Positions 45,141 to 54,072 are shown, counted from the first letter of the stretch. The stretch is DNA of 64,000 nt from Pleurocapsa sp. PCC 7327 (GCF_000317025.1 NC_019689.1:3674024-3738023); one strand, 5' to 3'. Numbers and translations: made by a program. The notes: a model not told the origin generated them from the sequence alone.

Positions 45141-46211
45141 TTACTCCTTTTCATCAGAGTCTTTCCATTTACCTCTAATATCTTTTGCCTCTTGCTGTAA
45201 CCTTTGGAAGTAGGTATTGTCTGCGATCTCGTTTACCTGATGCCTTATTTTGGTTTGGTCGATCTCGATGCGAAGTGCCTGCACCTGTTGTCTTAGGCGT
45301 TGCTCGCGATCGCGGACTTCATGAGCCATTCGTTGGAAGACTCGTCCCAACTGTCCTAGCTCGTCCGAGCGCTTGGCGATCGCCGTTAACTTTTTAAGCT
45401 CGATCTCTCGCTCCCCTTCGGCATCTGCTGTATCGTTACCAAGCTGTTGAGCTAGCCGAGCCATTGGTTTGATAGGCTGGATTACATTCTTCTTGAGCAA
45501 AAAATTAATAAGCAAAATGACTGCGGTAAAAATCGCAATAAAAATTGCGATGACTAAAGAAAAAGTAAGACGAGTATTTTCAAAAACTTGACTAGCTGGA
45601 ACATAAATAATTTGGCTACCAATAATTTCATCAAGCTTCCACCCAAAACCATTTTCTGTTCCGTAGGTTTCTAATTGGCTCTTGGGAGCAACCTCTGGAG
45701 TGCTATGGCAGCGAAGACAGCTTTGTTGTTTGATGGCAAAAGGGCGAGCGCTATAATAAAGTCTCTCTGCCAATAAATTTCGATAACCCGATAGAGTTTG
45801 TAACTCTGGGTTAGCGCGAAATTGCTCGATAATACTAATTTCAAATTCGTCAGCTTTATCGCGCAAATTTGTCGGGTTAAGTGTGGCATCTTTGTAAAAG
45901 TAATTTTTATCTTCTTTGTTGTTGCGAAATTTTTCAAAGATCTCTCTAGCAGCAAAGCTTGGTATTGCTTCAGGAATGAATTCTGGTTGAGTTTCCAGGC
46001 TAGGCGTTAAAAGGGGATTAATATGGGTATTGGTATAATCCCTAATCGAGTTCACCATTTCCATGAGAACCTGTGCCCTATAATCTATTTCATCTTTAGC
46101 TCTGTGTTCGAGAGCCTCTGACAACGCTATTCCACTGACTGAGATCCCGCCTAAGAGAACCAGCAATAGAAATAAAGTAAATTTAGTGGCAAGCTTGAGA
46201 TTCTTAAACAT
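45141..46211 (-). CDS. DUF3365 (Tll0287-like) c-heme sensor with HAMP domain
   Basis: This 356-residue protein has an N-terminal membrane helix (about 8-30). A periplasmic DUF3365/Tll0287-like domain follows with a CLRCH heme motif near residue 165, then a second helix (about 213-238), a HAMP linker and a coiled-coil tail. It has no kinase or cyclase output. It resembles the sensor half of the larger kinase at 46968. It could pass redox or ligand information to a partner kinase. It probably shares a transcript with the His/Asp precursor 178 bases upstream. Confidence 0.78.
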   Translation of the reverse strand: MFKNLKLATKFTLFLLLVLLGGISVSGIALSEALEHRAKDEIDYRAQVLMEMVNSIRDYTNTHINPLLTPSLETQPEFIPEAIPSFAAREIFEKFRNNKEDKNYFYKDATLNPTNLRDKADEFEISIIEQFRANPELQTLSGYRNLLAERLYYSARPFAIKQQSCLRCHSTPEVAPKSQLETYGTENGFGWKLDEIIGSQIIYVPASQVFENTRLTFSLVIAIFIAIFTAVILLINFLLKKNVIQPIKPMARLAQQLGNDTADAEGEREIELKKLTAIAKRSDELGQLGRVFQRMAHEVRDREQRLRQQVQALRIEIDQTKIRHQVNEIADNTYFQRLQQEAKDIRGKWKDSDEKE

Positions 46212-46311
46212 AGATTTTTCGGTTTCTATAAGCTCAATTCAAACCTCTCAAAGCAGACTTGCATCAAAACTTGGCACTGCGCTCAATGTTCGAGCATCTT
46301 TCAGGGAATAA

Positions 46312-46339
46312 CAAGCGCAGTAGAGATCTCCTGCGCTTG
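46312..46339. repeat. Hairpin H6 after the His/Asp-rich precursor
   Basis: A 9-bp stem CAAGCGCAG / CTGCGCTTG with a 10-base loop lies 51 bases after the precursor stop. It starts with the same CAAGC word as the other precursor hairpins and occupies the same kind of position. Confidence 0.55.
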
Positions 46340-46389
46340 CTGCGATCGCTATTTGGTTACCTAACTATAAGAGTTACCACCAGCTAGGA

Positions 46390-46623
46390 TTACCAGCGAC
46401 AACCAGGGTACCACCAACTAGGTTTACGGGGTTTGCAATAAGGTTTACGGGGTTTGGGGTAGCAACCTCCGCCTTTATAGTCATCGTCGCCATGATAGTC
46501 GTCGCCATAATAGTCATCGTCATGGCGATGGTCTTCTTCGTAGTTGTGACATCCGCCTCCTCCTGCAACAGAATCTAATTCCTCAAGATTTAACTCTGAC
46601 ATCGCTTTAGTGTTCTCAATCAT
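46390..46623 (-). CDS. Double-glycine precursor with His/Asp/Tyr and Cys/Pro-rich core
   Basis: The 77-residue product has leader MIENTKAMSELNLEELDSVAGG. The first half of the core is acidic and His/Tyr-rich (CHNYEEDHRHDDDYYGDDYH); the second half is basic and Pro/Trp-rich with two KPRKP units. Four Cys are present. AAGGAG precedes the ATG at 46623. Such a charge-split core could bind metal or be cross-linked; neither is shown. It is followed by the DUF3365 sensor and ParA genes and has its own promoter D. Confidence 0.75.
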   Translation of the reverse strand: MIENTKAMSELNLEELDSVAGGGGCHNYEEDHRHDDDYYGDDYHGDDDYKGGGCYPKPRKPYCKPRKPSWWYPGCRW

Positions 46624-46967
46624 AAAAAGTTCTCCTTGGTTTGATTGTTTGTTTCTCTAAGTTATCCGCAGAGAATTTCTATCGACATCGAATAAATGTC
46701 ATGTTCGGATCGTTACATTTGTCATGGCTGGGAGCGAGATCTTTTTCTGATGCTTGCTACTGTTTCAATTTCTATGCTGGAGGAAGCATCAACGCCTAGA
46801 ACTTTAGTTCTAGGCTCAAAGCTCAACTCGATTAAAATCGACTGAAATTTCTATCGGGTCTTCTAAAGAAAACTTTTTCGATCGGACAGGAATTAATTAC
46901 AAGAGCGTTTGTTGAGAATAGTGCAAAATCTGAAACAAGACGGTCTTTAGCCTCTTAAACAGAGAAT
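46624..46967. other. Intergenic region with promoter D and hairpins
   Basis: About 340 bases containing promoter D (46661-46724), a perfect GCCTAGAACT-TT-AGTTCTAGGC hairpin (about 46794-46815) and, at the right edge, an AGAGAATTTATTCTCT palindrome shared with the 87-base modules. No gene was seen. Confidence 0.55.
46661..46724 (-). promoter_or_regulatory. Peptide-regulon promoter D
   Basis: Boxes TTACATTTGTCA (46713-46724) and GAATAAATGTCA (46690-46701) start 23 bases apart. GATAAC on minus (46666-46661) begins 35 bases after the proximal box. This layout and its sequence match promoter E more closely than A-C. Confidence 0.6.
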
Positions 46968-49436
46968 TTATTCTCTAGCTACTTGTTGGGTTAAGGCGAT
47001 GATTTCTTCAAAACAGAAGTTATTAACTAAATAGGTTAGGGTATTGGCTAAATAATCGTTGGGCTGAGGAAGTTGTTCGACGAGCATGAGAATCTGCTTG
47101 GCATTAACTTTGAGGGCAGCTTGATGCAATTGTTTCACCCACTGTTGCGGCATCGCAGCGAGAGCCTCTCTCAGCTCGTCTGGTTGAAGCCGCGACAGTT
47201 GGGACAAATCTGGCAAGTTCTCTACCACCCCGCTACGCCATTGGGGAAAACTATAGAGGTAGCGCACTCCCAAGTGCTCGGCTATCTTTTCAAAGATGAC
47301 CTCGACTCGAAAAGGTTTGCGTACAAAGTCGTCACAGCCTGCCGACAGAGCCGCGATGCGGTCTTCTTCAAACGCGCTTCCGGTTAAGGCAATAATGATG
47401 GGGGCTTTCTCGCCTGCGGCTTTAATCTGTTTGGTCGCTTCCAACCCGTCCATTTCTGGCATTCGTAAATCCATCCAGATTAAGTGAGGCGACCAGTTTT
47501 GCCAGAGCGCGATCGCTTCTCGCCCATTAATTGCCTCCCGCACCTCAAAGCCGACTGGGATAAGCAACCCCACCAGTAACTGACGATTTTCTGGCTTATC
47601 TTCTACAACCAGAATGCGATAAGAAGGCTGTCCGGCTTCTAAACCTATAACCTGCCGTGTGGATTCTTCTTGATAGCTTCGTAACTCGTCCGCTTGAACT
47701 GGGCTGGTTTGGATGTCAAACTGAAAAATCGTACCTTCTCCCAAGCGACTCTCGACGGTAAGGTCTCCACCCATTAGGCGCACGTATTCTCGGCTAATAG
47801 GTAAGCCGAGTCCAGTTCCTTGCTGAGAGTTCCGACCAGCCTCAGCTTGGACAAAAGGTTCAAAGAGACTCTCAAGTTCTTCAGCGGCAATACCAGAACC
47901 AGTATCCTCTACTTCAAAATGAATTGTCATCAGTCCTTCGTCTTTCGTACCAATGACCAATGACCGATGACCGATGACTGATGACGCTCTTAGCCTCACG
48001 CTTCCAGCTTGCGTAAACTTCATCGCATTGCCTAATAGGTTTAGGAGAACCTGGCGCAGCTTGCTTTCATCAGTACGGATATAACGGGGCAGGTTGGGGG
48101 ACAAGTCAAAGCTAAGCTCTAGTCCCTTGGATTCGGCTTTTAACCGAAACATTTGTTGCAGCCAGTTTAGTAAACCATAGAGGTCGAAATTGTTTTCATT
48201 GAGCGCAACCTTGCCTGCCTCAATTTTGGCGATTTCTAGCACATCATTAATCAATCCCAGTAAATGTTCGCCACTACGGTCGATGGTGTCCAAGTATTCC
48301 TGCTGTTTTGGAGTGAGCAAGCTATTGCGAGCCATCAATTGGGTAAAGCCGAGGATGACGTTGAGAGGGGTGCGCAATTCGTGGCTCATGTTGGAGAGAA
48401 ATCGACTTTTAGCCTTGTTTGCCTCTTCTGCTCTAGCTCTGGCTTGTTCCGCTTCTTCCATAATTTTAGCCAGTTGGGCGGTACGCCGTTTTACCATCCG
48501 AGTCAGGTTTAGCTCGCGGGCAGCAACTTCGCGTGCCATGTGCTGGAAAGCACGGGTAAGCTGTCCTGGTTCGTCAGATCGTCGAGCCAGTTGGGCAATG
48601 CTAGGAGTGTCAAATACTCCCAATTGTTCGGTCGTCATGTTTCCGGTGCTGACTTTATGGGCAGTTGCCGTCAGTTGGTTGATGGGATGAATGACTGTGC
48701 GCTTGAGCAACCAGTTGAGCAGCAGCACTACCACCGCAAAGATGACGCAAAAAACGCCCATCGCTAAGGTTAAATATTGGCGACCGCGAGCCGACACCTC
48801 ATTGGCTGGGACGTAAATCGTTTGAGCTGCAACCACTTCATTGAGCTTCCAGCCAAACCCCCCTTGGGTCCCATAGGTAGCGATCATGTTCTTGGGGGCT
48901 GCTGAAACACTGCCGTGACATTTCAGACAACTTGCCTGCGCGATCTTTAACGGACGGGCGATGAAAAACAGGGTTCCTTCTGACTTGGCTGCGTATGCCT
49001 TGGCTCGATAGCCAGAGAGCTGGGTGAGTTTGGGTTGCATGCGAAATCGTTCTACTAGCTTGCTTTCAAACTCATCTGCCCGATCGCGTAAATTGGTAGG
49101 ATTGAGCGCGGCTTCTTTATAGAAGAAGCTTTTGTATTCGGGGCGATCGCGAAATTGCTCGAAGACTTCCCGCGCGGCAAAGGCGGGTACGGTTTCGGGA
49201 ATAAACTCCGGCTCGGTTGCTAGCCGATTTTCTAGGAGCGGTTCGATATTATTGCTCGTATAGTTCCTGACAGAGTTCATCGCCTGCATCAGGATTTCTG
49301 CTTTGGTGGTGATGTCCTTCTCAACTTCGTGCTGGATTGCCTTCGATAGGGTAACGCCGCTCAATAGGATGCCACCCAGAAAAACTAGCGTTAGTAATAG
49401 GGTAAATTTAGTGCCAAGCTTTAGTTTTCCAAGCAT
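46968..49436 (-). CDS. Hybrid histidine kinase with DUF3365 c-heme sensor
   Basis: The 822-residue protein has a membrane helix, a periplasmic DUF3365 domain with CLKCH near residue 170, a second helix (about 226-250) and HAMP. The HisKA domain has SHELRTP with the phospho-His near 352, followed by HATPase (ESKLRQVLLNLLGNAMKF, DTGSGIA, GTGLGLPIS). A receiver domain has the Asp in IWMDLRMPEMDG near 655, and an HPt-like C-terminal region follows. A short stretch of the ATPase domain is encoded by a dispersed tandem repeat (about 47924-47992). The heme sensor suggests redox or gas sensing. Confidence 0.88.
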   Translation of the reverse strand: MLGKLKLGTKFTLLLTLVFLGGILLSGVTLSKAIQHEVEKDITTKAEILMQAMNSVRNYTSNNIEPLLENRLATEPEFIPETVPAFAAREVFEQFRDRPEYKSFFYKEAALNPTNLRDRADEFESKLVERFRMQPKLTQLSGYRAKAYAAKSEGTLFFIARPLKIAQASCLKCHGSVSAAPKNMIATYGTQGGFGWKLNEVVAAQTIYVPANEVSARGRQYLTLAMGVFCVIFAVVVLLLNWLLKRTVIHPINQLTATAHKVSTGNMTTEQLGVFDTPSIAQLARRSDEPGQLTRAFQHMAREVAARELNLTRMVKRRTAQLAKIMEEAEQARARAEEANKAKSRFLSNMSHELRTPLNVILGFTQLMARNSLLTPKQQEYLDTIDRSGEHLLGLINDVLEIAKIEAGKVALNENNFDLYGLLNWLQQMFRLKAESKGLELSFDLSPNLPRYIRTDESKLRQVLLNLLGNAMKFTQAGSVRLRASSVIGHRSLVIGTKDEGLMTIHFEVEDTGSGIAAEELESLFEPFVQAEAGRNSQQGTGLGLPISREYVRLMGGDLTVESRLGEGTIFQFDIQTSPVQADELRSYQEESTRQVIGLEAGQPSYRILVVEDKPENRQLLVGLLIPVGFEVREAINGREAIALWQNWSPHLIWMDLRMPEMDGLEATKQIKAAGEKAPIIIALTGSAFEEDRIAALSAGCDDFVRKPFRVEVIFEKIAEHLGVRYLYSFPQWRSGVVENLPDLSQLSRLQPDELREALAAMPQQWVKQLHQAALKVNAKQILMLVEQLPQPNDYLANTLTYLVNNFCFEEIIALTQQVARE

Positions 49437-49606
49437 AAAAACCTCCCAGGAAAACCACGTACTTCAGTCGTGGGAGGAAATTGAAATGTTTTGTCTGCCA
49501 TTTAATTTTATTTATGTTTGATTTCTCTTCGCCATGCAGAAAAAATAGCCCGTTATATTTTTTGGCGCGATCGCACTTTCGATCCTAATTTGAAAAAAAA
49601 CTTTTC

Positions 49607-52600
49607 TTACTGTTGTCGAGTTAAAGCGATAATTTCTTCAAAACAGAAGTTATTAACCAGATGGGTTAAAGCATTGGCCAAAGGTGCATTTAGCTCGGCA
49701 ATTTGCTCGATCGCTTTGAGAATTTGTTTGGCATTCACTCTAATAGCAGCTTGATGCAATTGTTCTACCCACTGTTGCGGCATCGCAGCGAGAGCCTTTT
49801 TCATCTCTTCTGATTGAAGCCGTGAGGGTTGCGACAAATCTGGCGATTTCTCGGCACCGATGTTAGACAATTGTGGCGAACCATAGAGGTAGCGCACTCC
49901 CAAGTGTTCTGCCATCTTGTTAAAGATGACCTCGGTTTGAAATGGCTTGCGTACAAAGTCGTTAAAACCTATCGATAGAGCCGCGAAGCGATCTTCTTCA
50001 AACGCGCTTGCAGTTAAAGCAATAATGATGGGGACTTTCTCGCCTGCGGCTTTAATCTGTTTAGTTGCCTCGTAGCCGTCCATTTCTGGCATTCGTAAAT
50101 CCATCCAGATTAAGTGGGGCGACCAGTTTTGCCAGAGCGCGATCGCTTCTCGCCCGTTAGCTGCCTCCCGCACCTCAAAGCCCACTGGGGCAAGCAATTC
50201 AGCCAGTAGCTGACGATTTTCCGGCTTGTCTTCTGCAATCAGGATGCGGTAAGAAGGCTGTCCGGCTTCCAAACCTATGACCTGCTGACTAGGTTCTTGA
50301 CTGCTCTGTAACTCGTCCGCTTGAACTGGGCTGGTTTGGATGCCAAACTGAAAAATCGTGCCTTCTCCTAAACGACTCTCAACGGTAAGATCTCCTCCCA
50401 TCAGGCGGACAAATCTTTGGCTAATAGGTAAGCCGAGTCCAGTTCCTTCTTGGGATCTGCGACCGACTTGAGTTTGGACAAAGGGTTCAAATAAGCTTTC
50501 GAGTTCTTCAGCAGCAATACCGGGACCGGTATCTTCTACTTCAAAGTGAATTGTCAAAAGTCCTTTGTCCTTTGTCCTTTGTTCTTCATCTTTCGTACCA
50601 ATGACCGATGACCGATGACCGATGACCGATGACGCTCCTAGCCTCACGCTTCCGGCTTGTGTAAACTTAATCGCATTGCCTAACAAGTTGACTAATACCT
50701 GGCGCAGCTTGCTTTCATCGGTGCGGATATATTGAGGTAAATCGCTTGCTATTTCAAAGATAAGTTGCAAACCTTTAGATTCAGCTTTTAGGCGTAACAT
50801 TTGTTGTAGCCAGTCTAGCAAGCTATAGAAATCGAAATCATTTTCATTGAGCGTAGTTCTGCCTGCCTCAATCTTAGAGATGGCCAGCACATCGTCGATT
50901 AATGCCAGTAGGTGTTCGCCACTGCGGTCGATCGTGTCTAGGTATCTCTGTTGCTTGCGATCGAGGGAGCCACTGCGAGCTAGCAATTGGGTAAAGCCCA
51001 GGATGGCGTTGAGGGGGGTGCGCAGTTCGTGACTCATGTTGGAGAGAAATTGACTTTTAGCGCGGTTGGCAACTTCAGCAGCTTCTACTGCCTTTTGCAG
51101 AGCTGCTTCTGCTCGTTTGCGATCGCTAATGTCAGAAATCACTCCTTCCAGGCAACCCTCTTCCCGGTTCAACCGGGCTGAAAATAGCCCCCAAAACTCA
51201 GAGCCATCATGCCTGCGAAAGCGTGCCTCAAAGTTATGAACTTCCCCATCAGTTAGGACTATTTCTAGTGCCCTCAATCGCTCGCTGGGATCGATGTAGT
51301 AGTCAATCGATCGCTTGCTCCCGATCTCATCGGCTACTGAGTTATGCCCCATCATGGTCAGGTAGCGTTGGTTGGCATCGAGAATCAGCCCATCCTCAAG
51401 GCGAGACCGAAAGATTCCAACCTGGGAATTCTCGAAGATATTCCGAAACTTGGCTTCGCTTCGCTGTAGGGCTTCCTCGGCTTTTTGGCGATCGCGGATT
51501 TCCTGCCGAAGCCACTCATTTTTCTCGCTCAGCTCCACTGTTCGTTGCTCGACTCGAACTTCTAATTCCTCATTGGTTCTGGCCAGTGCGGCAAAGGATT
51601 CCCGCAATTGCTGCGCCATTTGGTTGAAGGAGCGAGCGAGCACTTTGAGTTCCTTGGTGCCGCTTGCAGCAACGGTTTGGTTTAAGTCGCCACTGGCGAT
51701 CGCAACCGACGCTCTCTCCAACTGGAGAATCGGCTGCGCGAGCCAGCGAGAGGTGAAAAAACCCAACACGGTAGCCAGTCCAAAGGCTCCCAAGCACAGG
51801 AAGATGGTCGTGCGCGTGTTGGCATCGATTCGATCCATGAAGTCGGCTTCTGGGACGGCTATTACAATCAGCCAATCCAACCCCAAATTGTTTTTCATCG
51901 GCACGACTTGTAAAAATTGCCGCTCGCCGTCAATCTCAAAATCGAGTTGCTGTTTATTATTAATTCGAGTCAATCCGCCAAAGTGTTTCAGCAAATATTG
52001 AGTTGTGAGTCGAGTCAGAACATCGCTACTTTCAGTTGCCTTAATCCGTTTCGGAACCTGGTTTACTTGAGGAACCGTCGGATTTTCGATGATATACGGC
52101 TGTTGGATTCCCGAACTTCCCACCAGCAATCCCGTGCGACGTTCGAGGATAAACGTCTCGCCCGATCGTCCAATTTTCAAGCTGCGCAGGAATTGGCTAA
52201 TCCCTAATAACGAGCAATCAACGGCTGCCACGCCCAAAAGTTTGCCGCGTTCGTCGTAGATTGGCAAACTAGCATTCAATACGTATTTGGGCGTGGCAAA
52301 AAGTCTATAAATCTCGCCCCAGTTCGCCCTGCCTGCCTCGACTGCATGTTGATACCAAGGACGGGTACGGGGATCGTAACTGGGCTTGGATCTTAAAAGT
52401 TTGATGCGATTTCTATTTTTATCTACCGCATAAATTCGGATTTCCCCGCTTGTAGACTTGCCCGAAATTTTTACTTGCAAGGCATTATTCTCTAACCTTT
52501 CGACTGCAACATGTTCTCCCTCTAGCTCTGAGGCGAGATAAACTGCCGTCACCGATTCAAAGGCATGAAGCTGATACCAAAGATGTCGCTCTAAGTGCGA

Positions 52601-52885
52601 TAAATCTTGCAAATTCAATTCGCCGAGATGAATGGCATCTGCATTGAGTTGATTAATCTTATGGGGGGTTGCTAGATAGGTTTCAAGGTACTGCTGGATG
52701 CGAGCCGTAAGTTCGCTCCGAAGTTGGCTGGCGACCTCATTAACTGCCCTCTCCCCGTTTTGGAGCGATAGCCATCCCGTCAGCCCCACTGCTAAGGAGA
52801 TTTCCAGGATAAATGGCACCACGAAGATGAAACGCAGGGGCACGCTTTGAGTCAGTTGAGAAATCCGATGGGTTAGAGGACGCAT
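49607..52885 (-). CDS. Hybrid histidine kinase with Cache and PAS domains
   Basis: The 1092-residue protein is a paralogue of the kinase downstream. It has a first helix (about 18-40), a periplasmic dCache-type sensor (about 45-330), a second helix (about 352-375), HAMP, a coiled coil and PAS (FRNIFENSQVGIFRSRL, near 478). HisKA with SHELRTP (His near 618), HATPase and a receiver (Asp near 925) follow, then an HPt-like tail. From HisKA onward the two kinases are highly similar, while the sensors differ. The same dispersed repeat is inserted in the ATPase domain, longer here (about 50553-50634). Confidence 0.88.
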   Translation of the reverse strand: MRPLTHRISQLTQSVPLRFIFVVPFILEISLAVGLTGWLSLQNGERAVNEVASQLRSELTARIQQYLETYLATPHKINQLNADAIHLGELNLQDLSHLERHLWYQLHAFESVTAVYLASELEGEHVAVERLENNALQVKISGKSTSGEIRIYAVDKNRNRIKLLRSKPSYDPRTRPWYQHAVEAGRANWGEIYRLFATPKYVLNASLPIYDERGKLLGVAAVDCSLLGISQFLRSLKIGRSGETFILERRTGLLVGSSGIQQPYIIENPTVPQVNQVPKRIKATESSDVLTRLTTQYLLKHFGGLTRINNKQQLDFEIDGERQFLQVVPMKNNLGLDWLIVIAVPEADFMDRIDANTRTTIFLCLGAFGLATVLGFFTSRWLAQPILQLERASVAIASGDLNQTVAASGTKELKVLARSFNQMAQQLRESFAALARTNEELEVRVEQRTVELSEKNEWLRQEIRDRQKAEEALQRSEAKFRNIFENSQVGIFRSRLEDGLILDANQRYLTMMGHNSVADEIGSKRSIDYYIDPSERLRALEIVLTDGEVHNFEARFRRHDGSEFWGLFSARLNREEGCLEGVISDISDRKRAEAALQKAVEAAEVANRAKSQFLSNMSHELRTPLNAILGFTQLLARSGSLDRKQQRYLDTIDRSGEHLLALIDDVLAISKIEAGRTTLNENDFDFYSLLDWLQQMLRLKAESKGLQLIFEIASDLPQYIRTDESKLRQVLVNLLGNAIKFTQAGSVRLGASSVIGHRSSVIGTKDEEQRTKDKGLLTIHFEVEDTGPGIAAEELESLFEPFVQTQVGRRSQEGTGLGLPISQRFVRLMGGDLTVESRLGEGTIFQFGIQTSPVQADELQSSQEPSQQVIGLEAGQPSYRILIAEDKPENRQLLAELLAPVGFEVREAANGREAIALWQNWSPHLIWMDLRMPEMDGYEATKQIKAAGEKVPIIIALTASAFEEDRFAALSIGFNDFVRKPFQTEVIFNKMAEHLGVRYLYGSPQLSNIGAEKSPDLSQPSRLQSEEMKKALAAMPQQWVEQLHQAAIRVNAKQILKAIEQIAELNAPLANALTHLVNNFCFEEIIALTRQQ

Positions 52886-53108
52886 TCACTAAATACCTAA
52901 GTTGAATGGCATTGAGATAAGGCAGGAACGTATACCTAAAGCCTTGAAGAAAAAACTCCAAGTCCTCTAAAACAATTCGCTATTCGCATTACTCATACAG
53001 TTTAGTTGCTTTTTAAGAGAGCGATCGCGTCAATTAGGTTTTGTCAAATAACAATGATTTCTGGAACTCAGCAGCTAGGTTGGGACAGCAAACAAAAGAA
53101 ATCACAGT

Positions 53109-53387
53109 TTAATTTTGACAATAAAAATCTTGCAGGGCTTTAAAAGCTGCCCTTCTAGGAGGATATCCTTCTTGACGATAGCCCAGAATCAATTTGTATA
53201 ATCTCTCGTTTGCTCCCCAGAAACAGAAATCTCCTACCTCTTTGCGAATTGCTTCTAAAATCTCTACACACTCTTCAAAATCCAAACCAGTGCTTTTCTG
53301 CATCTGATAAGCTTTGGAGGAAATTTGTTTTACCCGATCGAAATAAACAACCATTAGATCTTCGGATTTTATATTTATATTTGTCAT
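53109..53387 (-). CDS. Small hypothetical protein next to the kinases
   Basis: This 92-residue, soluble, helical protein (ends RRAAFKALQDFYCQN) has two Tyr/Arg-rich helices. No family was recognised. It lies on the same strand as the kinases but 220 bases upstream, and its promoter region faces promoter E. Composition and a start at an ATG with normal codon use support a real gene. A role in the peptide regulon is possible from position only. Confidence 0.5.
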   Translation of the reverse strand: MTNINIKSEDLMVVYFDRVKQISSKAYQMQKSTGLDFEECVEILEAIRKEVGDFCFWGANERLYKLILGYRQEGYPPRRAAFKALQDFYCQN

Positions 53388-53853
53388 AATTAACGCGCCC
53401 CCGATGCATATCGATTCCCAGACTAATAATTCGTCGCTTGACCAATATCAAGATAGCTTCTCCACAATTTAAGCTTGAAACTAATTGAATCTAGTCTCAT
53501 TATTAAAATTTAAGAACAGACCAATCTCTAAAAAATGTCTCGAATTCTATCTCAGCAAAATAGATAACTTTGCGATCGCTTTCGTTGACTGACTAGAGGA
53601 TGTTGGCAAACTACAAGTTATTACTCCAAATTACCTTTTGCCTTTTTTGGAAGGATATTAGTTCTTGTCAAATTTCTTAATAAATCGATTTTCCCTTTAG
53701 CAACAGCTTTGTTCGATCGCGCGATCGCTATTTATCAACCCTGTCATGACAAGTGTAACGGTCTAGACATGACATTTATTCGATGCGAGCAAGACTTCCT
53801 TTTCGATAACTTAAGGCTATCGAACCCAAAGGGATGCGCTCGGAGGTCAAGCA
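53388..53853. other. Divergent intergenic region with promoter E
   Basis: About 470 bases between two small divergent genes. Apart from promoter E (53747-53810), the region contains GCGATCGC palindromes and no other recognised feature. Confidence 0.5.
53747..53810 (+). promoter_or_regulatory. Peptide-regulon promoter E upstream of an orphan small ORF
   Basis: Boxes TGACAAGTGTAA (53747-53758) and TGACATTTATTC (53770-53781) start 23 bases apart. GATAAC (53805-53810) begins 35 bases after the proximal box's first base. The sequence around the boxes and the following GATAACTTA match promoter D almost word for word, in opposite orientation. Confidence 0.6.
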
Positions 53854-54072
53854 ATGAAAGGTTATTGGAGAAATCTACTACTTAAAACCGCCGGCTGGCT
53901 GATTGCTGAAACCATCCTAAACCTGGTGGGATTGGATAACTTAGCGGATTACAGCGAATTTATCTTGGCTCGACACTCATCAGCCGAGGCAGCAGAAGCC
54001 TATAACGTAGCGATCGCCTTAGCTCTCCCCAATGAGTCGCATCTATTTTCTATTCTGCCATCTCATGAGTAA
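53854..54072 (+). CDS. Orphan 72-residue protein under a peptide-regulon-type promoter
   Basis: The product begins MKGYWRNLLLKTAGWLIAET and looks amphipathic in its first 40 residues; the second half is Ala/Glu-rich. GGAGG lies eight bases before the ATG. It has no Gly-Gly leader, so it is not a normal precursor of the set. The shared promoter suggests that it is expressed together with the secreted peptides, perhaps as an effector, immunity or accessory protein. No family was recognised. Confidence 0.55.
   Translation: MKGYWRNLLLKTAGWLIAETILNLVGLDNLADYSEFILARHSSAEAAEAYNVAIALALPNESHLFSILPSHE

Noticed and set aside
46374-46568. Alternative Met/Thr-rich minus-strand frame overlapping the His/Asp precursor
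   Set aside because: It is an out-of-frame reading of the GAT/GAC repeats; the other frame has the Gly-Gly leader and ribosome site.
51372-52001. Long plus-strand open frame opposite the Cache-PAS kinase
   Set aside because: It is a shadow of the kinase gene; composition is Ser/Arg-rich and no ribosome site is present.
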